From: Palleronia rufa
GTDB taxonomy: Bacteria > Pseudomonadota > Alphaproteobacteria > Rhodobacterales > Rhodobacteraceae
Assembly: GCF_000743715.1 (NCBI RefSeq)
Contig: NZ_JQEY01000001.1
Span: forward strand, 701,665-765,664
Reading direction: 5' to 3'
DNA: 64,000 nucleotides
The notes below the pieces were generated by a model. It had not been told where the DNA came from, ran no database searches, and saw only the letters and a list, made by a program, of their open reading frames with translations. The translations under genes were made by a program, and so were the position numbers. Of the stretch, positions 48,445-58,645 are shown one piece after another. Each line of letters opens with the position of its first letter. The stretch's first letter is position 1.

Positions 48445-48470
48445 GGCCGGTTGCGCCTTGCCAACCGGCC
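48445..48470. other. Hairpin upstream of the RTX-Hint gene
   Basis: A perfect 9-bp stem GGCCGGTTG/CAACCGGCC with an 8-base loop lies 83 bases after dppF and 52 bases before the RTX-Hint gene. No T-run follows, so it may be a Rho-assisted terminator for dpp or part of the RTX gene leader. Confidence 0.4.
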
Positions 48471-48522
48471 CCTTCGGCACCCAAAGATTTCAAACGAATT
48501 TTATGCAACCTGGGGTGCATCT

Positions 48523-50361
48523 ATGGCCACCATCAATGGAACCAACGGCAACGACTCCCTGATCGGTACGGATGACGCCGACACGATCTCGGGCCGGGGT
48601 GGCGACGACACCCTGGAAGGGTTGCAAGGCGCCGATGTCATGGACGGCGGCGACGGCGACGACAGGATCGACGGCGGCGGCGGGGACGACACGATCGACG
48701 GCGGCCGCGGCGCCGACGAAATCTCCGGCCGGGACGGTGACGACAGCATCAGGGGCGGAGGCGGCAACGACAGCCTCGATGGAGGCGCGGGCAACGACAC
48801 GATCGACGGCGGCGCCAACCGCGACACGATCGACGGCGGCGACGGGGACGATCTGCTGCTCGGCGGCGGCAGCGCGAACACGGTGCGCGGCGGTGCCGGC
48901 AACGACACGCTGATCGGCGGAAGCGGAAGCGACGTCCTGCGCGGCGGCGACGACGACGACTCCATCGAAGGGGGCCGCGGCGACGACAGCGTGGACGGCG
49001 GCGCCGGCAACGACACGATCGTCACCGAAGGCGGCGAGAACGATATCGACGGCGGTTCGGGCGACGATACCGTGACCGCCTCCGGCGACGGCGACACGAC
49101 GATCCGCGGCGGCGACGGTGCCGATGTGATCCGGGTCTCGACCGGTTCGGGAACGTCCGCGGACATCTTCGGCGAAGACGGCGACGATGAGATCACCAGC
49201 GGCGCCAGCACCGACGACGTCACGGGCGGCGCCGGCAACGACACGATCGACCTGGGGGCCGGGCGGGACGTGGCCGATGGCGGTGCCGGCGACGACAGGA
49301 TCTTCGGTGGCGACGGCGGCGACCGGCTGCGCGGCGGCGACGGCGGGGATCTGATCGACGGCGGTTCGGGCGACGATACGCTCACCGGGGACGACGGGTT
49401 CGATACGTTCGCGCCGTCCACCGGCAACGACACGATCCTGGACTTCAACACCGGCACCGGTCAGGTCATCGACGACGGAGACCAGGCCAACAACGATTTC
49501 CTGGACCTGTCGGCCTATTACGACAGCATCTTCGACGTCCGCGAAGATCTCGGCGACGACAACCGCCTGAACCAGTCCAACACCGAGACCGCCGATTACG
49601 CGGATAACGCGGCCTTGCCCGGCACGATCCTGCTGAGCGGCGTGTCGGGGTCGGAGCTGACCTTCGACAACGTGAACGTGATGTGCTTCACGCCGGGCGC
49701 CTCGATCCTGACACCCGACGGCCGGCGGCCTGTCGAACGGCTCCGGGCGGGGGACGCGGTCATGACGCTCGACCACGGCGCGCAGGCGGTCGCCTGGACC
49801 GGCTGGAGCCGGATCGCGGCCGGGATCCTGCTGGCCGAACCGCGTCTCCGCCCGATCCGGATCCGCGCGGGCGCCCTGGGCCACGGCCTGCCGGTGCGGG
49901 ACCTCATCGTGTCGCCCCAGCACCGGATGCTTCTCGCGTCGCCGATCGTGCGGCGGATGTTCGCCCGGGACGAGGTTCTTGTCCCGGCCCTGCGGCTGGT
50001 CGGCCTGCCGGGCATCACACGATGCGACACCCCCGGGCCGGTGGACTACGTGCATTTGCTGATGGCGTGCCATGAGATCGTCTTCGCCGATGGCGCCCCG
50101 GCGGAGACGCTGCTCCCCGGGCCGATGGCCCTGGCGGCGCTGGAGGGTCCAGCCCGTGCGGATCTGCTGGCGCTGCGCCCGGACCTTGCGGCACCCCGGG
50201 CGGCGCCCGTACCGGCGCGGCCGATCCCCTCCGGTCAGGCGGCACGGCAGCTTGTCGCCCGCCACGGCAGGAACGCCCGCCCGCTGCTGGAGAGCTTCCT
50301 TGCCGCCCGCGCCGCCGTGCCTGCCGGGCGGCGCGACCCGCAACCCATGTGCGCCGTCTGA
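48523..50361 (+). CDS. RTX calcium-binding repeat protein with C-terminal Hint domain
   Basis: A 612-aa acidic protein. Residues about 5-310 consist of tandem RTX-type nonapeptides of the GGxGxDxI class (for example GGAGNDTIDGG), which bind Ca2+ and fold into a beta-roll after type I secretion. A linker (DLSAYYDSIFDVREDLGDD, cited in part) leads to a Hint_2 module from Cys388 (CFTPGASILTPDGRRPVERLRAGD), with VSPQHRML and the C-terminal ARQLVARHGRNARPL tail shared with the 16342-17478 protein. No signal peptide. Likely an exported surface or matrix protein that cleaves itself at Cys388. It is transcribed alone. Confidence 0.87.
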   Translation: MATINGTNGNDSLIGTDDADTISGRGGDDTLEGLQGADVMDGGDGDDRIDGGGGDDTIDGGRGADEISGRDGDDSIRGGGGNDSLDGGAGNDTIDGGANRDTIDGGDGDDLLLGGGSANTVRGGAGNDTLIGGSGSDVLRGGDDDDSIEGGRGDDSVDGGAGNDTIVTEGGENDIDGGSGDDTVTASGDGDTTIRGGDGADVIRVSTGSGTSADIFGEDGDDEITSGASTDDVTGGAGNDTIDLGAGRDVADGGAGDDRIFGGDGGDRLRGGDGGDLIDGGSGDDTLTGDDGFDTFAPSTGNDTILDFNTGTGQVIDDGDQANNDFLDLSAYYDSIFDVREDLGDDNRLNQSNTETADYADNAALPGTILLSGVSGSELTFDNVNVMCFTPGASILTPDGRRPVERLRAGDAVMTLDHGAQAVAWTGWSRIAAGILLAEPRLRPIRIRAGALGHGLPVRDLIVSPQHRMLLASPIVRRMFARDEVLVPALRLVGLPGITRCDTPGPVDYVHLLMACHEIVFADGAPAETLLPGPMALAALEGPARADLLALRPDLAAPRAAPVPARPIPSGQAARQLVARHGRNARPLLESFLAARAAVPAGRRDPQPMCAV

Positions 50362-50425
50362 TCCGGCCCCCCGGCGGATCAGCCGGTGTGGACCGCGCGC
50401 CCCCCGGACGGGTCGCGCGGTCCGG

Positions 50426-51424
50426 TCAGCCCGTCTCGACCTCCCGGACGGGACCGGGATACAGACAGGCGGTGCGGTGCGGTCCGGTGCCGGGATCGGG
50501 CACGGTTTCCGCGCAATCGGGCTTGCCGCGGCGACAGCGGGTGCGGAACACGCAGCCCGACGGCGGCGACATGGGAGACGGCAGGTCGCCCTCCAGCGCG
50601 ATGATCTTCTTGGCGCGCTCGGCCACGGGATCCGGGATCGGCACCGCGGACAGGAGCGCCTGCGTATAGGGATGCTGCGGATCGGCGTAGAGCCGCGCCT
50701 TGGGCGCCTTTTCCATGACCCGGCCCAGATAGAGGACCATCACCTCGTCCGCGATGTGCTTTACCACGCTGAGGTCGTGGGCGATGAAGATCATCGCCAG
50801 CCCCATGTCGCGCTGCAGGTCCTTCAGCAGATCGACCACCTGGGCCTGGATCGACACGTCCAGCGCCGACACCGGCTCGTCGCAGATCAGCAGCTTCGGC
50901 TCCATCACCAGCGCCCGGGCGATGCCGATGCGCTGGCACTGGCCGCCGGAGAACTCATGCGGGTAGCGGCTGATCATCTGCGGCAGAAGGCCGACGCGCT
51001 CCATCATCCCGGCGACGCGGGTCCGCCGCTCGGCGCCGGAAAGGTCCGGGCGGTGGGTTCTCAGCGGCTCACCGATGATCTGGCCCAGCGTCATGCGCGG
51101 ATTGAGCGACGCCAGCGGATCCTGGAACACCATCTGGATCCGGGAGCGGTAGCGCAGCATCTGCCGCGACGACAGCGCCAGCAGGTCGGTGCCGTCCTGC
51201 CAGAGCGCCCGGCCGGTGGAGGGCACCATCCGGATCAGACCGCGGGCGAGCGTGGACTTGCCGCAACCCGACTCGCCCACCACGCCCAAGGTCTGGCCCG
51301 GTTCCAAGTCGAAGCTCACCCCGTTGACGGCGCGCAGCAGGCGCGGCGCGGTCCAGGGCATGTCGCCGCCGCGGGTGATGCGGAAGGTCACGCAGAGATC
51401 GCGGACCGACAGCAGCGGGCTCAT
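50426..51424 (-). CDS. oppF: Oligopeptide ABC transporter ATPase OppF
   Basis: A 332-aa ATPase with Walker A (GESGCGKS), Q-loop (VFQDPLASLNPRM), signature (FSGGQCQR), Walker B (LLICDEPVSALD) and the C-terminal Cys-containing peptide-transporter extension (SGCVFRTRCRRGKPDC). Its start overlaps the oppD stop (ATGA). It is the last gene of oppABCDF. Confidence 0.93.
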   Translation of the reverse strand: MSPLLSVRDLCVTFRITRGGDMPWTAPRLLRAVNGVSFDLEPGQTLGVVGESGCGKSTLARGLIRMVPSTGRALWQDGTDLLALSSRQMLRYRSRIQMVFQDPLASLNPRMTLGQIIGEPLRTHRPDLSGAERRTRVAGMMERVGLLPQMISRYPHEFSGGQCQRIGIARALVMEPKLLICDEPVSALDVSIQAQVVDLLKDLQRDMGLAMIFIAHDLSVVKHIADEVMVLYLGRVMEKAPKARLYADPQHPYTQALLSAVPIPDPVAERAKKIIALEGDLPSPMSPPSGCVFRTRCRRGKPDCAETVPDPGTGPHRTACLYPGPVREVETG

Positions 51425-52389
51425 GGCGCGACCTCCGCGACGGGGCGGCGGCAGGCGCGGGCGCGGTTCCGGTCGAACGGCTCCAGCGGCGGCATCCTGA
51501 GGCAGTCGTCGCCGGCGAAGTCGCAGCGCGGGCGGAACGGGCAGCCCGGCGGCGGGTCGGCCATGTCGGGCGGCGCGCCGGGGATCGCCCGCATCTTCGC
51601 GTCCGCATCGTCCACGCGCGGGACGGCGGCCAGAAGGCCCCGGGTATAGGGATGCGTGGGCCTGGCGAAAAGCGGGTCGGTCGGCCCCTCTTCCATGACG
51701 CGGCCGCCGTAGAGCACGACGACGCGTTCGCAGAACCCCGCCACGACGCCCAGATCGTGGGTGATGAGAATCGTGGCCATGCCGAACTCTTTCTGCAGGT
51801 CGTCCAGCAGGTCCATGATCTGCGCCTGCACCGTGACGTCGAGCGCGGTGGTCGGTTCATCGGCCACCAGCAGGTCCGGCTGGCACAAAAGCGCCATGGC
51901 GATCATCACGCGCTGACGCATGCCGCCCGAAAACTCGTGCGGATAGAGGCGGATGCGGTCCCGGGCCGAGGGGATGCGCACGGCGTCGAGCATCCGCACC
52001 GCCTCTGACACCGCCTCTCGCTTGCCCATGCCGCGATGCAGGGTCAGCACCTCCGCCATCTGGTCGGAAATCCGCATGTAGGGGTTGAGCGACGTCATCG
52101 GATCCTGGAACACGATCGCCATGCGGTCGGCGCGCAGGCGGTTCATCTCCTTCGTCGTCGCGCCCAGGATCTCCTGACCGTCGAACCGGACGGAGCCGGA
52201 GGCCCGCCCGTTCCGGGCCAAAAGGCCCAGAAGCGCGAAGGCGGTCTGCGACTTGCCCGATCCGCTCTCGCCGACGATGCCCAGGGTCTCTCCCTTTTCC
52301 ACCGACAGCGACAGGTTCGAGACCGCGTGCACCGGCCCGTCGTCGGTGTCGAAGGTGACGGAGAGATCGGTAATCTCAAGGAGCGCCAT
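51421..52389 (-). CDS. oppD: Oligopeptide ABC transporter ATPase OppD
   Basis: A 322-aa ATPase with Walker A (GESGSGKS), Q-loop ([13 protein letters not shown]), signature (FSGGMRQR), Walker B ([12 protein letters not shown]) and the C-terminal extension [15 protein letters not shown]. It forms a heterodimer with OppF. Separated from oppC by 96 bases that contain no evident gene. Confidence 0.93.
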   Translation of the reverse strand: MALLEITDLSVTFDTDDGPVHAVSNLSLSVEKGETLGIVGESGSGKSQTAFALLGLLARNGRASGSVRFDGQEILGATTKEMNRLRADRMAIVFQDPMTSLNPYMRISDQMAEVLTLHRGMGKREAVSEAVRMLDAVRIPSARDRIRLYPHEFSGGMRQRVMIAMALLCQPDLLVADEPTTALDVTVQAQIMDLLDDLQKEFGMATILITHDLGVVAGFCERVVVLYGGRVMEEGPTDPLFARPTHPYTRGLLAAVPRVDDADAKMRAIPGAPPDMADPPPGCPFRPRCDFAGDDCLRMPPLEPFDRNRARACRRPVAEVAP

Positions 52390-52485
52390 CAGCGGGCCCC
52401 GCGGTTGGTCATGGGTCTGCGCCGGAACCGTTCCGCCACGGCGATACTGCGGGCCGCCGCCGCGAGGGTCGCCGGACAGGCCATC

Positions 52486-53400
52486 TCACCGATCCTTCGG
52501 ATCGAGCGCGTCGCGCAGGCCGTCGCCGACGAAGAAGAAACCGAACAGCGTCAGCACGAAGAACAGAAGCGGAAAGCCAAGCTGCCAGGTGGTGCCATAG
52601 GCGATGGTCCCCGCACCTTCGGAAATCAGCGCGCCCAGCGACGTCATCGGCTCCTGCACCCCGAGCCCGAGAAAGGAGATGAAACTCTCGGTCAGGATCA
52701 TCAGCGGCACCAGCAGCGTGGCATAGACGGCGATGACCCCCAGAAGGTTCGGCACGATGTGGCGGGCGATGATGACCGGGGTTGAGACGCCCGTGGCCTG
52801 CGCCGCCTCGACGAAATCGCGGCCCTTCAGGCTGAGGGTCTGGCCGCGGACGATGCGCGCCATCTCCATCCAGGAGATCAGGCCGACGCCGATGAACAGG
52901 ATGGTGATCGAGCGGCCGTACATCACCAGCAGAAGGATCAGCACGAACATGTAGGGCACGGCCATGAAGATATCGACGAGGCGCATCATGACGCTGTCGA
53001 TGCGCCCGCCCAGGTATCCCGCGGTCGCCCCGTACACCGTGCCGACGACGCAGGCGATGAGCGCGCCGATGACACCCACGGCCAGGCTGATCTGGGTGCC
53101 CTGCACGGTGCGCGCGAAGAGGTCGCGGCCCAGGTCGTCGGTGCCGAAATAGTGGCCGTTCTCAAGCGACGGGCCGCCCAGCTGGGCCGCCTGCCCCATG
53201 ACGTTGTAGTCCAGCTCCTCGTTCGACCATTGCGCCAGAAGTCCCCCGAAGACCGCGAAAAGCGCCACGAAGACCAGGATCGCCAGACCCAGCATCGCCG
53301 CCTTGTTGCGCAGGAACCGCCGCCGCGCGTCAGCCCAGAGCGAGCGGCCCTTTTTCGGCGCGACATCCGTGGCGGTGGTCTGTTCGGCGGTCGAAACCAT
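52486..53400 (-). CDS. oppC: Oligopeptide ABC transporter permease OppC
   Basis: A 304-aa permease with an N-terminal cytosolic arm (SLWADARRRFLRNKAAML), a first membrane helix, HYFGTDDLGRDLFARTVQGT and the coupling loop RDFVEAAQATGVSTPVIIARHIVPN. ATG 53400 is preferred over an in-frame upstream codon within oppB. It begins 1 base after the oppB stop. Confidence 0.94.
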   Translation of the reverse strand: MVSTAEQTTATDVAPKKGRSLWADARRRFLRNKAAMLGLAILVFVALFAVFGGLLAQWSNEELDYNVMGQAAQLGGPSLENGHYFGTDDLGRDLFARTVQGTQISLAVGVIGALIACVVGTVYGATAGYLGGRIDSVMMRLVDIFMAVPYMFVLILLLVMYGRSITILFIGVGLISWMEMARIVRGQTLSLKGRDFVEAAQATGVSTPVIIARHIVPNLLGVIAVYATLLVPLMILTESFISFLGLGVQEPMTSLGALISEGAGTIAYGTTWQLGFPLLFFVLTLFGFFFVGDGLRDALDPKDR

Positions 53401-53401
53401 G

Positions 53402-54319
53402 TCAGTACCGGATCTTGGGGTCGATCCACGCATAGGCGAGATCGACCACGAGGTTGAAGAAGATGGTCAGCGCGCCCATCAGGATCGTGACCCCCATCAT
53501 CACCGCGTAGTCGCGGTTCAGCGCCGAATCGACGAAGGCCTTTCCGATTCCGCCGGTGGAGAAATAGATGTCCACCACGACGGAACCGGTGATCATGCCC
53601 ACGAAGGCCGGCCCGAGGTAGGAGATCACCGGCAGCAGCGCCGGCTTCAGCGCATGGCGCAGGATCACCCGGTGCTCCGGCAGCCCCTTGGCGCGCGCGG
53701 TGCGGATGTGGTTTTGCGTCAGCACCTCCAGCATCGACGACCGGGTGATCCGCGCGATCGAGGCCATGAAGGACGTGGACAGCGCGACGACCGGCAGGAT
53801 CCAGTATTCCGGCCCCTGCCAGCCGCCGCCCGGCAGCCATCCCAGCCACAGCGTGAACACCAGCACCAGGATCGGCGCCATGACGAAGTTCGGCAGCACC
53901 TGCGCGCCGATGGAGACGCCCACGGCCGCGTAGTCCAGCGCCGAGTTGTGGCGGACCGCGGCGGCGATCCCGAGGCTCACCCCGACGACCACCGCGACCG
54001 CGAAGGACAACAGCCCGTAGGTCAGGGTGACAGGAAAGCCCTGGGCGATGATCTCGTTCACGGTGCGGTCCTTGTAGATGAAGGACGGTCCGAAATCGAA
54101 GCCGGTGACGACGTTCCAGACATAGGTGAGGATCTGCTTCCACAGCGGATCGTCCAGACCGTATTTGGCGTTGAGGTTCGCCAGCACCTGGGGCGGCAAC
54201 TCGCGCTCGGCGGTGAACGGGCCGCCGGGTGCGGCATGCATCAGCAGGAACGACACCACGATCAGCAGCAGCAGCGTCGGGATGGCGACGGCCAGTCGTT
54301 TGAGCGTGTAGGTGAGCAT
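53402..54319 (-). CDS. oppB: Oligopeptide ABC transporter permease OppB
   Basis: A 305-aa permease: N-terminal helix AIPTLLLLIVVSFLLM, APGGPFTAERELPP (a typical OppB segment), and the loop HIRTARAKGLPEHRVILRHALKPALLPVI. ATG 54319 gives the usual MLTYTLKRLA start. Confidence 0.94.
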   Translation of the reverse strand: MLTYTLKRLAVAIPTLLLLIVVSFLLMHAAPGGPFTAERELPPQVLANLNAKYGLDDPLWKQILTYVWNVVTGFDFGPSFIYKDRTVNEIIAQGFPVTLTYGLLSFAVAVVVGVSLGIAAAVRHNSALDYAAVGVSIGAQVLPNFVMAPILVLVFTLWLGWLPGGGWQGPEYWILPVVALSTSFMASIARITRSSMLEVLTQNHIRTARAKGLPEHRVILRHALKPALLPVISYLGPAFVGMITGSVVVDIYFSTGGIGKAFVDSALNRDYAVMMGVTILMGALTIFFNLVVDLAYAWIDPKIRY

Positions 54320-54403
54320 GGGCGGCTCCGCGGCACACGGGATCGTCAAGATGGACGTCGGGATCGGGACCGACCCGCGGGGGGGCCGGCCCGGCGCGTC
54401 AGG

Positions 54404-56017
54404 TCATTCCGCGACGCGGTACATGTCCTTGCCGTACCACGTGTTGTTGACGTTGTTCTGCGGCAGGCCGCGGATGTCCTCGGCGATCATGTCCACGTTG
54501 GCGTAGTGGTAGATCGGGATGATCGGCATCTGGTCGGCCAGGATCAGCTCGGCCTCCTGGTAGAACGGCAGCGGATCCTCTGCCGTCTTGCTGTCCCGCA
54601 TCACCTGGTCGTACTCGTCGTTGAAGAACTCGCCGTTGTTGTGGCCGGAATACGATGTGAACAGGTCCAGATAGGTGGACGCCTCATTGTAGTCGCCGCA
54701 CCAGGCGTAGCGGGCCAGGTCGAACTCCTGGTTCTGCATCCGATCCGTGTGGACCTTCCATTCGTAGTTATCGAGCGTGAGGTTCACGCCGATGCCCTTG
54801 AGCATCTGGCTGGCGGCGATGGCGATCTTCTTGTGATCGTCCGAGGTGTTGTACTGCAGATTCAGGTTCAGCGGATTGTCGGGGCCGTATCCGGCCTCTT
54901 CCAGCAGCTCCCGGGCCTTGGTCAGGCGCTCTTCCTGGGACCAGCCGGCGTATTCGATATCCGGCCGCTCGAAGCCCGCGACCGCCCAGTGGGTCCAGTT
55001 GTAGGCCGCCCGCTGACCGCCCTGCAGGATCCGGTCCACCACGATGTCGCGGTCGATGGCGTAGGACAGCGCCTTGCGGACCCTGACATCCTTGAGCGCC
55101 TCCGGCCCCTTTTCGCCCACGTTCATCATGTAGATGTACGAGCAGTTGTAGGGGGTCGAGACCGCCTGTTCGGGATACTCCTCCTTCAGGCGCGGATACT
55201 GACCGGCGGGAATGTCCACGCGGTCCAGCTCACTGGCAAGGTAGCGCGTCAGCCCCTGGTTCACGTCGTTGATGGTCAGCGCCACGATCCGGGTCAGCAC
55301 GGTGTTGTCGCTGTCCCAGTAGGTGTCGTTCTTCTCCATCACCACCCGCTCGCCCAGCGTGTGCTCTGTCAGGGTATAGGCGCCGTTGCCGACCAGGGTG
55401 CCGGCGTCGGTCCAGTCGTCGCCGTTCTCCTCGACCACCGATTGCAGCACCGGAAAGGTCGAGCCGTGGACCAGCATCTGCGGGAAATAGGGCAGCGGCG
55501 TGGTGATCCGGACTTCCAGCGTATGGTCGTCCACCGCGGTGATGCCCAGCCGGTCGGGCGGCATCTCTCCGGCGATGACCTCCGGCGCGTTCTCGACCTG
55601 CATCAGCTCCATGTACCAGGCATATTCGGAGGCTGTCGCCGGGTCGGCCAGGCGGCGCCAGGCATAGACGAAGTCCTTGGCGGTCACCGGCTCTCCGTTC
55701 GACCACTTGGCGTCGTCCCGCAGCGTGAAGGTGTAGGTCAGACCGTCCTCTGACACCTTGTGATCCGTGGCGACGCCAGGGACAAGCTGGCCGTCGCCGT
55801 CCTCGTTATAGAGGCCCTCGAACAGGTTGCGCAGCACGTCGGAGCCTTCGACGTCGGTGTTGATCTGCGGGTCCATGGACTTGATCGCATCGAGCAACCA
55901 GAACGTGTAGGTCTGGTCCTCGGCAAGGGCCGTGCCCTCCGGCACGGTCGCGGCATGGGCCTGAAAGGCGATGGACAGGGCCAGCGCGGACGCGGCAAGC
56001 TTGAAGGTCTGTCTCAT
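54404..56017 (-). CDS. oppA: Oligopeptide-binding protein OppA
   Basis: A 537-aa periplasmic binding protein with signal peptide (AASALALSIAFQAHAA). The mature part closely follows the OppA/MppA pattern: DPQINTDVEGSDVLRNLFEG, DFVYAWRRLADPATASEYAWY, VGNGAYTLTEHTLGERV and SCGDYNEASTYLDLF-like WCGDYNEAST. It probably binds tri- to pentapeptides or murein peptides. It heads oppABCDF, and the FGGY kinase gene lies 193 bases upstream on the same strand. Confidence 0.94.
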   Translation of the reverse strand: MRQTFKLAASALALSIAFQAHAATVPEGTALAEDQTYTFWLLDAIKSMDPQINTDVEGSDVLRNLFEGLYNEDGDGQLVPGVATDHKVSEDGLTYTFTLRDDAKWSNGEPVTAKDFVYAWRRLADPATASEYAWYMELMQVENAPEVIAGEMPPDRLGITAVDDHTLEVRITTPLPYFPQMLVHGSTFPVLQSVVEENGDDWTDAGTLVGNGAYTLTEHTLGERVVMEKNDTYWDSDNTVLTRIVALTINDVNQGLTRYLASELDRVDIPAGQYPRLKEEYPEQAVSTPYNCSYIYMMNVGEKGPEALKDVRVRKALSYAIDRDIVVDRILQGGQRAAYNWTHWAVAGFERPDIEYAGWSQEERLTKARELLEEAGYGPDNPLNLNLQYNTSDDHKKIAIAASQMLKGIGVNLTLDNYEWKVHTDRMQNQEFDLARYAWCGDYNEASTYLDLFTSYSGHNNGEFFNDEYDQVMRDSKTAEDPLPFYQEAELILADQMPIIPIYHYANVDMIAEDIRGLPQNNVNNTWYGKDMYRVAE

Positions 56018-56210
56018 GGTCGGGTCTCCCGTCGGGTTCACAGGGCGCGCCTGGGGCGCGGTCATCCGGTGATTGATCCAGATAGCACGCAGGGCGTGCA
56101 AGACTTGACCTCAGGTAAATATTCCGCCGCAGCGCGATCCCGCGCCCGATGCGCAGCGGACGGGCCGTGTCCTGCCCATCTGCCGGGACGTTCCGCAACT
56201 GCGGGATGGT

Positions 56211-57641
56211 TCAGAGGTCCGCCAGGGGCCACGCGCGGCGGTACCGGTCGCGCAACGCCGCCATCGCCGCGGCGCGTGCGGGATCCGGCGCGACGGGCCG
56301 CGTGGCGGGCGCGGTCAGCACGTCCGCGGGATCGATCCCGTCGCCCAGCATCGCCAGCCGCACAGCACCCAGCGCCGAGCCGCCGGCCGCACCGTCCGCC
56401 ACGGCGATCTTCCGTCCCAGGGCGGTGGCAAGGATCGTGAGCCACAGGGCAGAGCGGGTGCCGCCGCCGATCACCGTGGGGGTGGCGACCGGCCCGCCCC
56501 TGGCCAGCGCGTCATGGGCCTCTGCCAGTGACAGGCAGATCCCCTCTACCATCGCCTGCATCAGGTCCAGAGGTCCGGTGTCCCGGCCCAGCCCCAGGAC
56601 CATCGCGCGGGCGTCCGGCGCGGGCACGGGGCTGCGCGTGCCGTCGAGGCAGGGCAGCGCCAGCACCCGCCCCGGACCGCCCCACCCCCGTGCGGCCAGC
56701 GCCTCCAGCGCGGTGGCGGTGGTCTGCCCGGTCACCCCGGCCGCCCAGTCGAGCGCCGAGCCCGCGTTCAGGATCGCGCCCATGCGGTAGAACCGGCCCG
56801 GCAACGCATGGGCGAAATGGTGCAGCCCAGGATCGGCGGGCGGCACGTAGCCCTCCGCCCCCGCGATGCAGAGCGCGCCGGTCCCCAGGGAGATCATCGC
56901 GTGGCGCATGTCGGTGCAGCCCACGGCCAGGGCGCCAGCGGGGGTGTCCGCGGCCCCCGTGACGACCGGCACGCACGGAAGGTCCAGGGCCTCTGCGGCC
57001 GCACGCCTCAGCCGCCCGGCCACCGTGGCGGACCCCGCGATCGGCGGCAGCGCCGAGGGGTCCAGACCCACGGCGGCGGCCATGGTGTCGCTCCACCTCC
57101 CCTGCCCCTGGTCGTAGAGCTGGGTGCCCGCGGCATCGGACGGGTCGGTGGCCGCGTCCCCGGTCAGCCAAAGGCGCAAATGATCCTTGGGCAGCAGGAC
57201 GGTCGCGATCGCGGCGTGGATGGCGGGCTCCGCGCCCCTCAGCCAGTGCAGCTTGGCCGCGGTGAAGGACGGCATCGGCCCCACCCCGGTGATCGCCAGC
57301 GTGTCCCGCGGCGCGGCGCCGGCCCAGCCGCCGCCCCGTGCGTCGTTCCACAGGATCGCCGGCCGCAGCGGCCGGTCGTCCGCGCCCAGCGCCAGAAGCC
57401 CGTGCATCTGCCCCGACAGCCCGATGGCGCGCAGGTCGGTGCGGATCGCGGGCGCGCGCGCCGCCACCTCGCGCACAGCCGCGCGCGTCGCCGTCACCCA
57501 GACCGCCGGATCCTGCTCCGACAGGCCCGGCGCGGGCACATCGGCGCGGTAGTCCGCACGCGCTTCGGCCAGCACGCGCTGATCGGCGCCGCACAGCAGC
57601 GCCTTCAGCCCGGACGTGCCAAGATCGAGCCCCAAATACAT
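56211..57641 (-). CDS. FGGY-family carbohydrate kinase (xylulokinase-like)
   Basis: A 476-aa kinase with GLDLGTSGLKALL (Asp6), GQMHG (77-81), WNDARGG and candidate catalytic Asp232 (TGAADTPAGAL). It is similar to but clearly distinct from the xylulokinase at 30116 and somewhat Ala-rich. ATG 57641 has GGAGG six bases upstream; a GTG at 57653 is an alternative. Only 71 bases separate it from the divergent transaldolase gene, and opp genes follow downstream. Context suggests a sugar other than xylulose, for example a deoxy- or thio-pentulose. Confidence 0.86.
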   Translation of the reverse strand: MYLGLDLGTSGLKALLCGADQRVLAEARADYRADVPAPGLSEQDPAVWVTATRAAVREVAARAPAIRTDLRAIGLSGQMHGLLALGADDRPLRPAILWNDARGGGWAGAAPRDTLAITGVGPMPSFTAAKLHWLRGAEPAIHAAIATVLLPKDHLRLWLTGDAATDPSDAAGTQLYDQGQGRWSDTMAAAVGLDPSALPPIAGSATVAGRLRRAAAEALDLPCVPVVTGAADTPAGALAVGCTDMRHAMISLGTGALCIAGAEGYVPPADPGLHHFAHALPGRFYRMGAILNAGSALDWAAGVTGQTTATALEALAARGWGGPGRVLALPCLDGTRSPVPAPDARAMVLGLGRDTGPLDLMQAMVEGICLSLAEAHDALARGGPVATPTVIGGGTRSALWLTILATALGRKIAVADGAAGGSALGAVRLAMLGDGIDPADVLTAPATRPVAPDPARAAAMAALRDRYRRAWPLADL

Positions 57642-57712
57642 CTCCGCCTCCACTGGTCCGCGCCGCCCACGACCATTAGACTGGGCCTCAAGCCGAGAGG
57701 AAAGGACATACC

Positions 57713-58645
57713 ATGGCCAGCAAGCTCGACCAACTCCGCGAGATGACGATCGTCGTCGCCGATACCGGAGACGTGGATGCCGTCCGCCGCCTCAAGCCTC
57801 AGGATTGCACCACCAACCCGTCCATCGTGCTGAAAGCCGTCGGATCGGACTATTTCAAGGACACCGTGTCGGCCGCGGTCGGAAAGGGCGGCGACGCCCC
57901 CGACATCGCCGAGAGGCTGACCGTCGCGGTGGGGGCAGAACTGGCCGGCATCGTGCCCGGCCGCGTCTCGACAGAGGTGGACGCGCGGCTTTCCTTCGAC
58001 ACCCGGGCCTCCGTCGCCAAGGCGCACCGCCTGATCGACGCCTATGCCGCGCGGGGCATCGAAAAGGACCGCATCCTGATCAAGCTCGCCTCCACGTGGG
58101 AGGGCATCCGCGCCGCGGAAACGCTGCAGAAGGACGGCATCGACTGCAACCTGACGCTGCTCTTCTCCATGGCCCAGGCGCGCGCCTGCGCGGATGCGGG
58201 CGTGTTCCTGATCTCACCCTTCGTGGGCCGCATCACCGACTGGTACAAGGCCAGCGACGGCGTCGAAGGCTACGCGCCCGACGACGATCCCGGCGTGAAA
58301 TCGGTGCGCGAGATCTACGACCACTACAAGTCCAACGGCATCGCCACCGTGGTCATGGGCGCGTCGTTCCGCAACGCCGGCCAGGTCGAGGCGCTGGCGG
58401 GCTGCGACCGGCTGACGATCTCACCCGATCTGCTGGACGCGCTGGAGGCCGACGGGGGCGATCTGCCGCGCCGGCTCGATCCCGCCACCGCCACCGGCGA
58501 CGCCGATCCCATCGACGAGCCGACGTTCCGCTGGGACGTGAACGAGGACGCCATGGCCACCGAGAAGCTGGCCGAGGGCATCCGCAAGTTCCACGCCGAC
58601 GCGGTAAAGCTGGAGCGGCTGATCTCTGAGCGGCTGGGCGCATGA
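57713..58645 (+). CDS. tal: Transaldolase (TalB type)
   Basis: Pentose phosphate pathway enzyme moving a dihydroxyacetone unit between sugar phosphates. The 310-aa product is the classical long form, with VADTGD (Asp17), [12 protein letters not shown], Schiff-base Lys124 in [23 protein letters not shown] and [26 protein letters not shown] ribosome site precedes ATG 57713. It overlaps the next gene by ATGA, so it is co-translated with an MtnA-like isomerase. Confidence 0.93.
   Translation: MASKLDQLREMTIVVADTGDVDAVRRLKPQDCTTNPSIVLKAVGSDYFKDTVSAAVGKGGDAPDIAERLTVAVGAELAGIVPGRVSTEVDARLSFDTRASVAKAHRLIDAYAARGIEKDRILIKLASTWEGIRAAETLQKDGIDCNLTLLFSMAQARACADAGVFLISPFVGRITDWYKASDGVEGYAPDDDPGVKSVREIYDHYKSNGIATVVMGASFRNAGQVEALAGCDRLTISPDLLDALEADGGDLPRRLDPATATGDADPIDEPTFRWDVNEDAMATEKLAEGIRKFHADAVKLERLISERLGA

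Noticed and set aside
48490-50343. Antisense frame over the RTX-Hint gene
   Set aside because: The repetitive GGC/GAC codons keep the other strand open; the resulting Val/Ala repeats are an artefact.
53303-55753. An 816-codon plus-strand frame opposite oppB and oppA
   Set aside because: Shadow of two clear opp genes.
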